A DNA stretch of 13,469 nt, taken from NCBI GenBank assembly GCA_028691175.1, contig JAQUZU010000046.1, positions 1 to 13,469 on the forward strand, read 5' to 3'. Source of the DNA: Candidatus Kapaibacterium sp. (GTDB taxonomy: Bacteria; Bacteroidota; Ignavibacteria; Kapaibacteriales; UBA2268). Made by a program: the position numbers and the translations under genes. This document shows, one piece after another, positions 7,811 through 13,469 of this stretch. The stretch's first letter is position 1; the number at the start of each line of letters is the position of its first letter. Under the pieces are notes generated by a model that had not been told where the DNA came from, searched no databases, and saw nothing but the letters and a program-made list of their open reading frames with translations.

Positions 7811-8872
7811 TTATTGTACCATTCGTGCGAGTGCCATTGCCAGGAAGCAGACGAATGAAATTGGGAGAAATACTTTCCAGCAGACAAACATGAGTTGATC
7901 CACTCTGATACGCGGTAATGTCCATCTAACCCAGATTTGCAAAAATACAATACTCATAGTTTTGATAACGAACCAGGCAAGTTGCCAAATCGGACCATTT
8001 AGGATATCACCCAACGGAGACGACCAGCCGCCGAGGAACAGAATTGTAATCAATGCCGCTGCAACAAACATGTTTGCATATTCGGCAAGATAGAACATTG
8101 CGTATTTCATGCCGCTATATTCTGTGGCATAGCCGGCAACCAACTCAGACTCACCCTCGACCAAGTCGAAAGGCGTTCTGTTACATTCTGCGAGCGACGA
8201 AATAAAGTAAATGACGCACATTACCACAGTAAACGGAATCACCCAGATTTTTTCGATTCCGCCCTGACCTCCGAAAAGGAACCAGTTCCAGAACCAACCG
8301 GACTGCGACTCGATTATCGTGTTGATATTTAACGTGTTTGCCATTGCAGCAATACCAAGAACTGCCATAGCGGCAGGAATTTCGTAGCTAACGATTTGCG
8401 CAACGGAGCGGAATGCACCGAGCAATGCAAATTTATTTCCGGAGCTCCAGCCGCCCATCATAATCGCAATTACAGCGAGCGAACTAATTGCCATAGCGAA
8501 AAATATGCCGACATTAAGTCCGGACGGAGCGAAATACGAACTAAACGGAATTACCGCAAAAGCCGCATAAGAGCCAACAAATATCAGTACCGGTGCAATA
8601 TTAAACAGCGGTTTATCAGCTGCATCCGGAGTAATATCTTCTTTCTGGAGCAATTTAAACACTTCCGCTATCGGCTGCAACAGACCATAAGGACCGGTTC
8701 TCATCGGGCCTAATTTATCCTGCATAAATGCCGAAATTTTCAATTCTCCGTAAATTGCTACCAATGCATACGGCAGAATAAAGAGCAGCGGAATAATTGC
8801 GACAATCACTGCGGCGATAAGTTCCGTAGTCGAATTCGCAATTAAGTTGTATATATAATATGTTGTTTCCAT
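7811..8872 (-). CDS. nuoH: NADH-quinone oxidoreductase subunit H (ND1 homologue, quinone-site membrane subunit)
   Basis: Membrane subunit that forms the quinone entry chamber with NuoB and NuoD and joins the peripheral arm to the proton channels. It has 353 residues, close to the usual 325-350, with about eight helices. Signatures: QDKLGPMRTGPYGLLQPIAE (51-70) then KLLQKEDITP; GGWSSGNKFALLGAFRSVAQ then VSYEIP (140-166); AECNRTPFDLVEGESELVAG (228-247), the loop with the conserved Glu/Asp residues; and WVRWTLPRIRVDQLM (314-328). The first signature reads GPMRTGP where many homologues have GPNRVGP, a mild variation. It starts at ATG 8872 with a weak AAAGAA site, 24 nt after nuoD. Confidence 0.97.
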   Translation of the reverse strand: METTYYIYNLIANSTTELIAAVIVAIIPLLFILPYALVAIYGELKISAFMQDKLGPMRTGPYGLLQPIAEVFKLLQKEDITPDAADKPLFNIAPVLIFVGSYAAFAVIPFSSYFAPSGLNVGIFFAMAISSLAVIAIMMGGWSSGNKFALLGAFRSVAQIVSYEIPAAMAVLGIAAMANTLNINTIIESQSGWFWNWFLFGGQGGIEKIWVIPFTVVMCVIYFISSLAECNRTPFDLVEGESELVAGYATEYSGMKYAMFYLAEYANMFVAAALITILFLGGWSSPLGDILNGPIWQLAWFVIKTMSIVFLQIWVRWTLPRIRVDQLMFVCWKVFLPISFVCFLAMALARMVQ

Positions 8873-8896
8873 AATTCTTTTCGTTTAAAGTTTAAC

Positions 8897-10054
8897 TTAT
8901 CTGTCAACATCGCCAAGCACAATATCGATGCTTGCGAGTATCACAATCATATCTGCGAACATAGTACCGCGGACGATATCCGGCAAGCAAGCCAGATTCA
9001 CGAAGCTCGCCGAACGACAACGACAACGTTCCGGAATATCTTTTCCGTTGCTGACCACATAGTATCCCATTTCGCCTTTCGGGCTTTCGGCGTGAGCATA
9101 GACTTCGCCTTTCGGCACTTTAACTTTTTTCGGAATTCCGGCAGTAACATCGCCTTCTTCGGGCAAAATTTCGATTGCTTGTTCAAGAATTTTGCAACTC
9201 TCTTCCATTTCAAGCACGCGAACCCAGTTACGATTCCATGAATCACCGACACAGCCGTGTCTCTCTTCGCCTTCGCGAATCACTGAAGTCTTGAAGTCGA
9301 ATCTGTTATATACCGAATAAGGTTCGTTTTTACGGAGATCGTAATCGATTCCGGAGGCACGAGCGACCGGACCCGAGCAAGCGTAGCTTAACGCAACGTC
9401 TTTCGGCAGAATTCCGACATTCGCTGTTCTGTTGACAAATATTTTGTTATAGGTCAGCACATTATTTACTTCTACGACAGTTTCACGGACGCGTTTTACG
9501 AATGCTTTAATATCCTTTTTGAGTTCGGGATAAATGTCTTTCTGCATTCCGCCGACAGCGAAATAGTTATATAGCAAACGTCCGCCACTGAGTTTTTCGA
9601 GAATAGCAAGTGCAAATTCGCGATCGCGGAACAGCCAGAGGAACGGCGTAAACGCACCGCAGTCAAGTCCGAATGTCGCCACGCAAAGTTCGTGATTTGC
9701 AATACGGTTAAGTTCAGCACATATTACGCGCAGGATTTCCACTTTTTCGGAGACCTCAATTCCGGCAAGTTTTTCGACTGCCATAATATAAGGCCATTCG
9801 TTGTTCATCGAAGAGACGTAGTCCAAGCGATCGGTATAAGGCACGATCTGGTGGAAGTTTCGTTTCTCGCAATGTTTCTCGAAGCAACGGTGCAGATAGC
9901 CGATATGCGGCACGAGTTCAGTTACAATTTCGCCATCGATTTCGACTTCCGCACGGAACACGCCGTGAGTAGACGGGTGCTGAGGTCCAACGTTGATGCG
10001 CATTCTGTCCGAATCTATCTGACTATATTCGATTATTTTTTTCGTTTCATTCAC
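8897..10054 (-). CDS. nuoD: NADH-quinone oxidoreductase subunit D (49-kDa homologue, quinone-binding)
   Basis: Peripheral-arm subunit whose cavity with NuoB is where quinone is reduced by cluster N2. It has 385 residues, matching unfused NuoD. VGPQHPSTHGVFRAEVEIDG (22-41) contains His26 and His30, and TDRLDYVSSMNNE contains Tyr79; His30 and Tyr79 correspond to the quinone headgroup ligands of characterised enzymes. The C-terminus is the canonical SIDIVLGDVDR ending in Arg. Cysteine pairs that would hold Ni-Fe in related hydrogenases are missing: Cys57 and Cys62 are not CxxC, and the C-terminus has no Cys. Start is GTG at 10054, chosen because GAAAGG lies 9 nt upstream; a nearby ATG (10050) is out of frame. 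nuoC and nuoD are separate, 30 nt apart. Confidence 0.97.
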   Translation of the reverse strand: MNETKKIIEYSQIDSDRMRINVGPQHPSTHGVFRAEVEIDGEIVTELVPHIGYLHRCFEKHCEKRNFHQIVPYTDRLDYVSSMNNEWPYIMAVEKLAGIEVSEKVEILRVICAELNRIANHELCVATFGLDCGAFTPFLWLFRDREFALAILEKLSGGRLLYNYFAVGGMQKDIYPELKKDIKAFVKRVRETVVEVNNVLTYNKIFVNRTANVGILPKDVALSYACSGPVARASGIDYDLRKNEPYSVYNRFDFKTSVIREGEERHGCVGDSWNRNWVRVLEMEESCKILEQAIEILPEEGDVTAGIPKKVKVPKGEVYAHAESPKGEMGYYVVSNGKDIPERCRCRSASFVNLACLPDIVRGTMFADMIVILASIDIVLGDVDR

Positions 10055-10063
10055 GATTATTTA

Positions 10064-10069
10064 CCTTTC
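10064..10069 (-). promoter_or_regulatory. Ribosome site fixing the GTG start of nuoD
   Basis: GAAAGG on the minus strand, nine bases before GTG at 10054. It supports the non-ATG start, since no in-frame ATG precedes the conserved VGPQHPSTHG except Met18. Confidence 0.6.
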
Positions 10070-10084
10070 AATATTATAGATTAA

Positions 10085-10555
10085 TCAGACGGGCATGCCG
10101 TGATATTCAGTCGGGGCAACGTAATCCTTGCGGAGCGGATAGCCCTCCCAATCATACGGGCAAAGGATGCGAATCAAATTGTGATGTTCTTGGAATACGA
10201 TTCCGAACATATCGTAAGTTTCGCGTTCGTGCCAATCGGCAGCACGCCAGATGCGTTCTACAGTGTGGAGTGTCGGATTTTCGCGCGGGACAAATGCCTT
10301 TAAGACCACTTTGTTGTGATTTTTTGTCGAAAAGAGGTGATATACGACCCCAAGAGTTTCGCCACAATCAATTCCGGAAAGGAGTGTCAGGTAGTCGAAA
10401 GCAAATTCGTCGAAATCACGGCAAAATTGAGCGACATCTAATATTTTTTCGGCATTCACGACGATATATTCATCGCCTGCATCCGGCGTAACCACTTCGA
10501 TTACATCGTTGCCGAGATATTGCTTCATAGTGTCAAATATTTCTTTTGTAGTCAT
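10085..10555 (-). CDS. nuoC: NADH-quinone oxidoreductase subunit C (30-kDa homologue)
   Basis: Peripheral-arm scaffold subunit without cofactors that packs against NuoD. It has 156 residues, somewhat shorter than many stand-alone NuoC proteins (about 170-220). The family signature is at 110-145: ERETYDMFGIVFQEHHNLIR then ILCPYDWEGYPLRKDY. The preceding WRAADWHERE is also typical, as is the N-terminal half with FAFDYLTLLSGIDC. It starts at ATG 10555 behind AGAGGA, 9 nt after the nuoB stop, and its TGA lies 30 nt before nuoD. Confidence 0.97.
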   Translation of the reverse strand: MTTKEIFDTMKQYLGNDVIEVVTPDAGDEYIVVNAEKILDVAQFCRDFDEFAFDYLTLLSGIDCGETLGVVYHLFSTKNHNKVVLKAFVPRENPTLHTVERIWRAADWHERETYDMFGIVFQEHHNLIRILCPYDWEGYPLRKDYVAPTEYHGMPV

Positions 10556-10564
10556 GTTTTCCTC

Positions 10565-11116
10565 TTATACCGTCAAAATGTTAGATTGATTTTTCTCAGC
10601 ATCTTCACGAGCGATTTTCGCACGTTTTTTGAAGATTTCCTGCATTTGAATTTTCTCCTGCAACTTTATAATGCCTTCTTCAAAGGCTTCCGGACGAGGC
10701 GGACACCCCGGGATATATACATCTACCGGAAGAATTTTATCAATACCTTTCAGCACATGATAGCCGTCTTTCCAATACGGACCGCCCGAATTTGCACAAG
10801 ATCCCATCGAGACTACATAGCGCGGTTCCGCCATTTGCTCATACAATATTTTAATACGCTCTGCCATTTTCAGAGTTACAGTACCGGAAATAATTATATA
10901 ATCTGATTGTCTCGGGCTGGATCGTGGAATATTTCCATATCGCATAATATCAAAGTGAGCGGCATTAACCGCCATGAATTCTATTGCACAACATGCAAGA
11001 CCAAACTGCATATACCAGTTGGATTTTGCACGCCCCCAATTCAGAATATCTTCGGCGACGCCGAGAACAATTCCGCCTGCATTATACGGATCATCGAGTT
11101 TATTTAAGAGTCCCAT
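10565..11116 (-). CDS. nuoB: NADH-quinone oxidoreductase subunit B (20-kDa homologue, cluster N2)
   Basis: Holds the terminal [4Fe-4S] cluster N2, which reduces quinone at the NuoB/NuoD interface. It has 183 residues from ATG 11116. All four N2 ligands are present: tandem Cys42-Cys43 in FGLACCAIEFM, Cys107 in MGSCANSGGPY and Cys138 in YIPGCPPRPEAFEEGI. RYGNIPRSSPRQSDYIIISG (59-78) is the usual surface near the quinone channel. The C-terminal tail is short and charged. The frame also allows a TTG one codon earlier (11119), but AAGGA sits 6 nt before the ATG, so I use the ATG. The nuoA stop and this start share one base (TGATG), suggesting translational coupling. Confidence 0.97.
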   Translation of the reverse strand: MGLLNKLDDPYNAGGIVLGVAEDILNWGRAKSNWYMQFGLACCAIEFMAVNAAHFDIMRYGNIPRSSPRQSDYIIISGTVTLKMAERIKILYEQMAEPRYVVSMGSCANSGGPYWKDGYHVLKGIDKILPVDVYIPGCPPRPEAFEEGIIKLQEKIQMQEIFKKRAKIAREDAEKNQSNILTV

Positions 11117-11550
11117 CAACTATCCTTCTGTTGTTTGTGAAAGATTTTTTTCGGTAATACTAAATCTTCGAGTTTAGGCGTTTGCGGGCTCGGTTTATCC
11201 CATTCAAGATAGCCTTTAGCCCAGTCATAGGCTAAGCCCACAACCAAAACTGCGAAGAAGACAAGCATAGCGAGAAAGGCAAACCAGCCTAAATCCTTAA
11301 ATACTACTGCCCACGGGAACAAAAGAACCAATTCCACATCAAACACGAGAAATACAAGTGCAATCACGTAAAAACGCGGATTGAACCGTACCCAAGAACC
11401 TCCCCACGGATGCTCGCCGCACTCGTAAGTTGAGTTCTTCACCGGATTTGGCCTGCTTGGTCTCAAGAGTGCTGCGGTTACTAAACCAGCACCGACAAAC
11501 AGCACTGAAATGATAAGGAATAGCAGTATAATTCCAAAATCTGTTAACAT
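11116..11550 (-). CDS. nuoA: NADH-quinone oxidoreductase subunit A (ND3 homologue)
   Basis: Small three-helix membrane subunit at the junction of the two arms. It has 144 residues with helices at about 5-28, 61-82 and 88-108. Two ND3 signatures are present: STYECGEHP (40-48), in the loop next to the quinone site, and FLVFDVELVLLFPW (67-80) with the conserved acidic pair. The C-terminal tail (109-144) is hydrophilic. It starts at ATG 11550 with AAGGA eight bases upstream. It is the first gene of the operon, divergent from the phosphoesterase gene across a 185-nt spacer. Confidence 0.97.
   Translation of the reverse strand: MLTDFGIILLFLIISVLFVGAGLVTAALLRPSRPNPVKNSTYECGEHPWGGSWVRFNPRFYVIALVFLVFDVELVLLFPWAVVFKDLGWFAFLAMLVFFAVLVVGLAYDWAKGYLEWDKPSPQTPKLEDLVLPKKIFHKQQKDS
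11123..11127 (-). promoter_or_regulatory. Ribosome site of nuoB inside nuoA
   Basis: AAGGA on the minus strand, within the last codons of nuoA, six bases before ATG 11116. It decides for this ATG over the adjacent TTG at 11119. Confidence 0.65.
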
Positions 11551-11587
11551 AGTACACTTCCTTCTACTTAATATACTTTTTCGGGAC

Positions 11588-11622
11588 GTAAATTACGAAA
11601 AAAAAGCGAAAAAACGGCAAAA
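11588..11622 (-). promoter_or_regulatory. Weak promoter candidate for the nuo operon
   Basis: On the minus strand TTTTG (11622-11618) is followed after 22 nt by TAATTTAC (11595-11588), a degenerate form of TAnnTTTG with the last two bases off. It lies 37 nt upstream of the nuoA ATG. It is the best candidate I can see in the 11551-11735 spacer, but it is clearly poorer than the two promoters called elsewhere. The real promoter could use another sigma factor or lie partly under the divergent gene. Confidence 0.25.
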
Positions 11623-11678
11623 TGTGGAAAAAAACGTTCAATAATGTGTTTGAAACGATAAACATGGAAAAATCATAA

Positions 11679-11710
11679 ATTGCAAATTCGACCATATTTT
11701 TGTAATTTTG
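11679..11710 (+). promoter_or_regulatory. Bacteroidota-type promoter of the metallophosphoesterase gene
   Basis: ATTG (11679-11682), a 20-nt spacer, then TAATTTTG (11703-11710). The -7 element matches TAnnTTTG exactly, and the -33 element carries the TTG core at the expected distance. Transcription would begin around 11715-11718, giving a leader of about 20 nt made almost only of A and T, with no Shine-Dalgarno. Confidence 0.7.
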
Positions 11711-11735
11711 TAATTCTATATTATAATTTTTTATT

Positions 11736-13040
11736 ATGCGAAACAAACAATACATATTACTCTTGCTGTTTGCAGTTTTTATAATTACGGCATGCAGCGA
11801 CAACGACAAAGATGATCCTCCGCAGAATATGGAGACCGAACTAAGTATTTTAGTTCTATCGGACTTGCACTATTTCGATCCGGATCTTGGTGCCGGCGAA
11901 ACCGCATTTTATTATGACAAAATGTCGGACGCAAAACTCGCTGACATCAGTAAATACATTACGGAGGCATATTTCGAAGCAATAAGCCAAAATCCGGCAA
12001 ATACACTGATTATTACGGGCGACTTAACCTGCAACGGCGAAACCTACAACCATGAAAAAGTAATCGAATTTCTGAAAAAGTGCGGAAAACGGGTTTTCGT
12101 AATTCCTGGCAATCACGACATAAACAGTCCGTTTGCGTATCGATACGAAGGCTCGCAACAAACTAAAATCGCGACCCCAACCGCAGAGGAATTTGCTCGT
12201 ATGTACGCCGATTTCGGGTTTAAACAGGCGTTTTCGCGTGATGTTAACTCGTTAAGCTATGCTGCAAATCTGGACTCGCACTTCGTACTTCTAGCTCTTG
12301 ACGTGTGCCGTTATGAAGAAAACACTGCCACCACGGCAATTTCCGGCGGACACCTTAAAATCGAGACCTTGAAGTGGATTTCCGAGGTATTGGAATCGGT
12401 ATATGCCGGAAACAAACAGGCAATCGTTGCCATGCACCACGGATTAATCGAGCATTTTCCGGGACAAATGCTCAATCCGGTTACGTCGAATTATTTGCTT
12501 GACAACGCGACCGACCTAATAAATATTCTGAATAAATACGGCGTACATTGCGTACTAACCGGACATTTTCATGCAAACGACATTGTAAAATTCGGCGGAA
12601 CCGACTTATACGACATTGAGACCGGCAGCGCTCTGACATATCCACATTCGTGGCGGGAAATCACTTTATCGAAGAACAAAATTAAAGTGCAAACATTCGA
12701 CATCACCCATATCTCCCACTCCACTTCGCCGGCAGAATTTGTTCAATATTCTATAGAAAAATCTTCTACAGCACTCTATAATTACTTTAACAAGATATGG
12801 AAGTCGTCCGGTCTGAGCGTTCCGGACAGCATAGAGTTACAGTTGCACAACGAATTTGCAAAAGCAATTCTCGCACATTATCATGGCGACGAGCAAATTT
12901 CGCCGAAAACCGAAGCATTCGCGCAGGAATTAATTTCCTCCGGCAATACTAAACTTGCGGCAATCGGCTATGCTCTGCGCGGAGTATATACAGATCCTGC
13001 TCCGGCAGATCGAAATACGGAAATTATATTTAACGATTAA
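11736..13040 (+). CDS. Calcineurin-like metallophosphoesterase, predicted surface lipoprotein
   Basis: Predicted dinuclear-metal phosphohydrolase anchored by lipid; the substrate is unknown. It has 434 residues. Residues 1-20 are a lipoprotein signal: basic start, hydrophobic run, lipobox ITAC with Cys20. Next comes SDNDKDDPP, an acidic stretch like the export signal of Bacteroidota surface lipoproteins. All metallophosphoesterase motifs are in order: Asp43-x-His45 (SDLHYF), Gly95-Asp96 (ITGDLTCNGE), Gly125-Asn-His-Asp128 (IPGNHDIN), the His234/His235 pair (AMHHG), and Gly276-His-x-His279 (TGHFHAND). Residues from about 325 to the end lack recognisable motifs and look helical. CpdA-like cyclic-nucleotide phosphodiesterases share these motifs, but so do many other phosphatases. 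It has its own promoter, is divergent from nuoA and convergent with the next gene. Confidence 0.9.
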   Translation: MRNKQYILLLLFAVFIITACSDNDKDDPPQNMETELSILVLSDLHYFDPDLGAGETAFYYDKMSDAKLADISKYITEAYFEAISQNPANTLIITGDLTCNGETYNHEKVIEFLKKCGKRVFVIPGNHDINSPFAYRYEGSQQTKIATPTAEEFARMYADFGFKQAFSRDVNSLSYAANLDSHFVLLALDVCRYEENTATTAISGGHLKIETLKWISEVLESVYAGNKQAIVAMHHGLIEHFPGQMLNPVTSNYLLDNATDLINILNKYGVHCVLTGHFHANDIVKFGGTDLYDIETGSALTYPHSWREITLSKNKIKVQTFDITHISHSTSPAEFVQYSIEKSSTALYNYFNKIWKSSGLSVPDSIELQLHNEFAKAILAHYHGDEQISPKTEAFAQELISSGNTKLAAIGYALRGVYTDPAPADRNTEIIFND

Positions 13041-13051
13041 GACTTTAGGGG

Positions 13052-13097
13052 AAAAAAACGAGTTAGGTTGCCCCTTCACTTCGGCAACCTAATCTCG
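13052..13097 (-). terminator. Convergent intrinsic terminator (mainly for the HD-type gene)
   Basis: Arms 13063-13072 (TTAGGTTGCC) and 13083-13092 (GGCAACCTAA) form a perfect 10-bp stem with a 10-nt loop. With one bulged T at 13093 it extends by four pairs (CGAG/CTCG) to 14 bp. On the minus strand seven T follow (complement of 13052-13058), a classic terminator for the gene ending at 13114. On the plus strand only CTTAAAGATTTTC follows, so it may also stop phosphoesterase transcripts, but less efficiently. Confidence 0.85.
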
Positions 13098-13113
13098 CTT
13101 AAAGATTTTCGAA

Positions 13114-13469
13114 TTATACCACAATATCGCCAATAATCGGATCTGTTGTGTTATACTTAATAAGGGTTTTGATTGAGGCTTCAGAGAGTGTCGCACCGGC
13201 AGGCAGAAGTTTTAATCCGGAATTAGTTATCACATCACGTTTGACCACCATTCCCGGTTCGAGTTCATGCAATTGCAAAGCGGACTCATCTGCGTGAGCC
13301 GGATCGATCCGCATAACGAATTGCTCCAGCAGGGTAACGACGCGGTTATCGTATAATTTTTTGCTTTGACGCTTTATATCTTCGACCGCCTCGTTCGGTT
13401 TCATTTTCCGGGCAATCACCAAATCGGCATAATCACTTACCACGCGAATAATGCGCGATGAAATCGGAA
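13114..13469 (-). CDS. C-terminal part of an HD/HD-GYP-like regulatory protein; 5' end off window
   Basis: 117 codons are visible and the frame is open to the right edge, so the GTG at 13443 is an internal Val rather than a start. The first 45 or so residues (RIIRVVSDYADLVIARKM, then EAVEDI and VVTLLEQFV) resemble the last helices of HD-GYP-type domains, where RIL-V-D-YDAL precedes a helix with EA and a final V-LL-F. Residues from about 63 to the end (LHELEPGMVVKRDVITNSG, then KLLPAG, LSEASIKTL) form a small beta-rich module found after HD domains in some response regulators. The HD metal-binding residues and any receiver domain lie outside the window, so c-di-GMP hydrolysis is only a possibility. 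It is convergent with the phosphoesterase gene and shares its terminator. Confidence 0.6.
   Translation of the reverse strand, partial: PISSRIIRVVSDYADLVIARKMKPNEAVEDIKRQSKKLYDNRVVTLLEQFVMRIDPAHADESALQLHELEPGMVVKRDVITNSGLKLLPAGATLSEASIKTLIKYNTTDPIIGDIVV

Noticed and set aside
8897..11116. Possibility that the NuoB/C/D set belongs to a membrane-bound Ni-Fe hydrogenase
   Set aside because: NuoD lacks the two CxxC pairs that hold Ni-Fe and ends in the complex I form VDR; the three antiporter-like subunits plus NuoA and NuoJ also fit complex I.
11564..11809. 81-codon minus-strand frame across the nuoA/phosphoesterase spacer
   Set aside because: It overlaps the start of the phosphoesterase gene and its promoter; the translation is low-complexity Phe/Ile/Asn from A/T-rich DNA.
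13441..13443. GTG at 13443 as the start of the last gene
   Set aside because: The frame continues to the window edge with family-like residues (RIIR just before), so it is an internal codon of a longer protein.
1..13469. tRNA, rRNA, CRISPR array, transposase or long direct repeats
   Set aside because: I looked for these on both strands and saw none; genes and short regulatory spacers account for nearly the whole window.

Overview
The window carries a complete eleven-gene cluster for a respiratory complex I (nuoABCDHIJKLMN) on the minus strand, flanked by three unrelated genes: a partial N-acetylmuramoyl-L-alanine amidase, a metallophosphoesterase lipoprotein, and the C-terminal end of an HD/HD-GYP-like regulatory protein. 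Base composition is roughly 43 % G+C, estimated from sampled lines. Two gene-upstream regions hold the same -7 element, TAATTTTG, with a -33-like TTG-type element exactly 20 nt upstream. This is the promoter form of Bacteroidota and their relatives (TTTG / TAnnTTTG). The phosphoesterase also has a lipobox Cys followed by an acidic run typical of surface lipoproteins in that group. I therefore infer a member of the Bacteroidota/Chlorobiota/FCB assemblage. nuoC and nuoD are separate genes, unlike the fused nuoCD of Bacteroides, which points away from Bacteroidia and towards Chlorobi/Ignavibacteria/Kapabacteria-like relatives. I cannot place it more precisely.

Layout, left to right. 1-758 (-): amidase with signal peptide and a LysM-like N-terminal region, running off the left edge. 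759-877: amidase promoter and the intrinsic terminator of the nuo operon. 878-11550 (-): nuo operon, transcribed from nuoA (right) to nuoN (left), with gaps of at most 47 nt and a one-base nuoA/nuoB overlap. 11551-11735: divergent spacer with the phosphoesterase promoter and only a weak candidate for the nuo promoter. 11736-13040 (+): metallophosphoesterase lipoprotein. 13041-13113: convergent spacer with a long hairpin terminator. 13114-13469 (-): C-terminal part of an HD-domain-type protein entering from the right edge.

Function. NuoB, C, D and I form the quinone-reducing Fe-S arm, NuoH joins it to the membrane, and NuoA, J, K, L, M and N form the proton-translocating membrane arm. Every key residue I checked is present: four N2 Cys in NuoB, eight cluster Cys in NuoI, the quinone-site His/Tyr in NuoD, and the Glu/Lys of the antiporter-like subunits. 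The NADH-oxidising module NuoE/F/G is absent from the operon, so the electron donor is not defined here; it could be ferredoxin, another adaptor, or nuoEFG encoded elsewhere. I found no RNA genes, CRISPR arrays or mobile elements, and no previously undescribed multi-gene system. The most useful leads are the missing input module, the surface-lipoprotein signal on the phosphoesterase, the promoter pair and a strong CCGG/GGCC imbalance.
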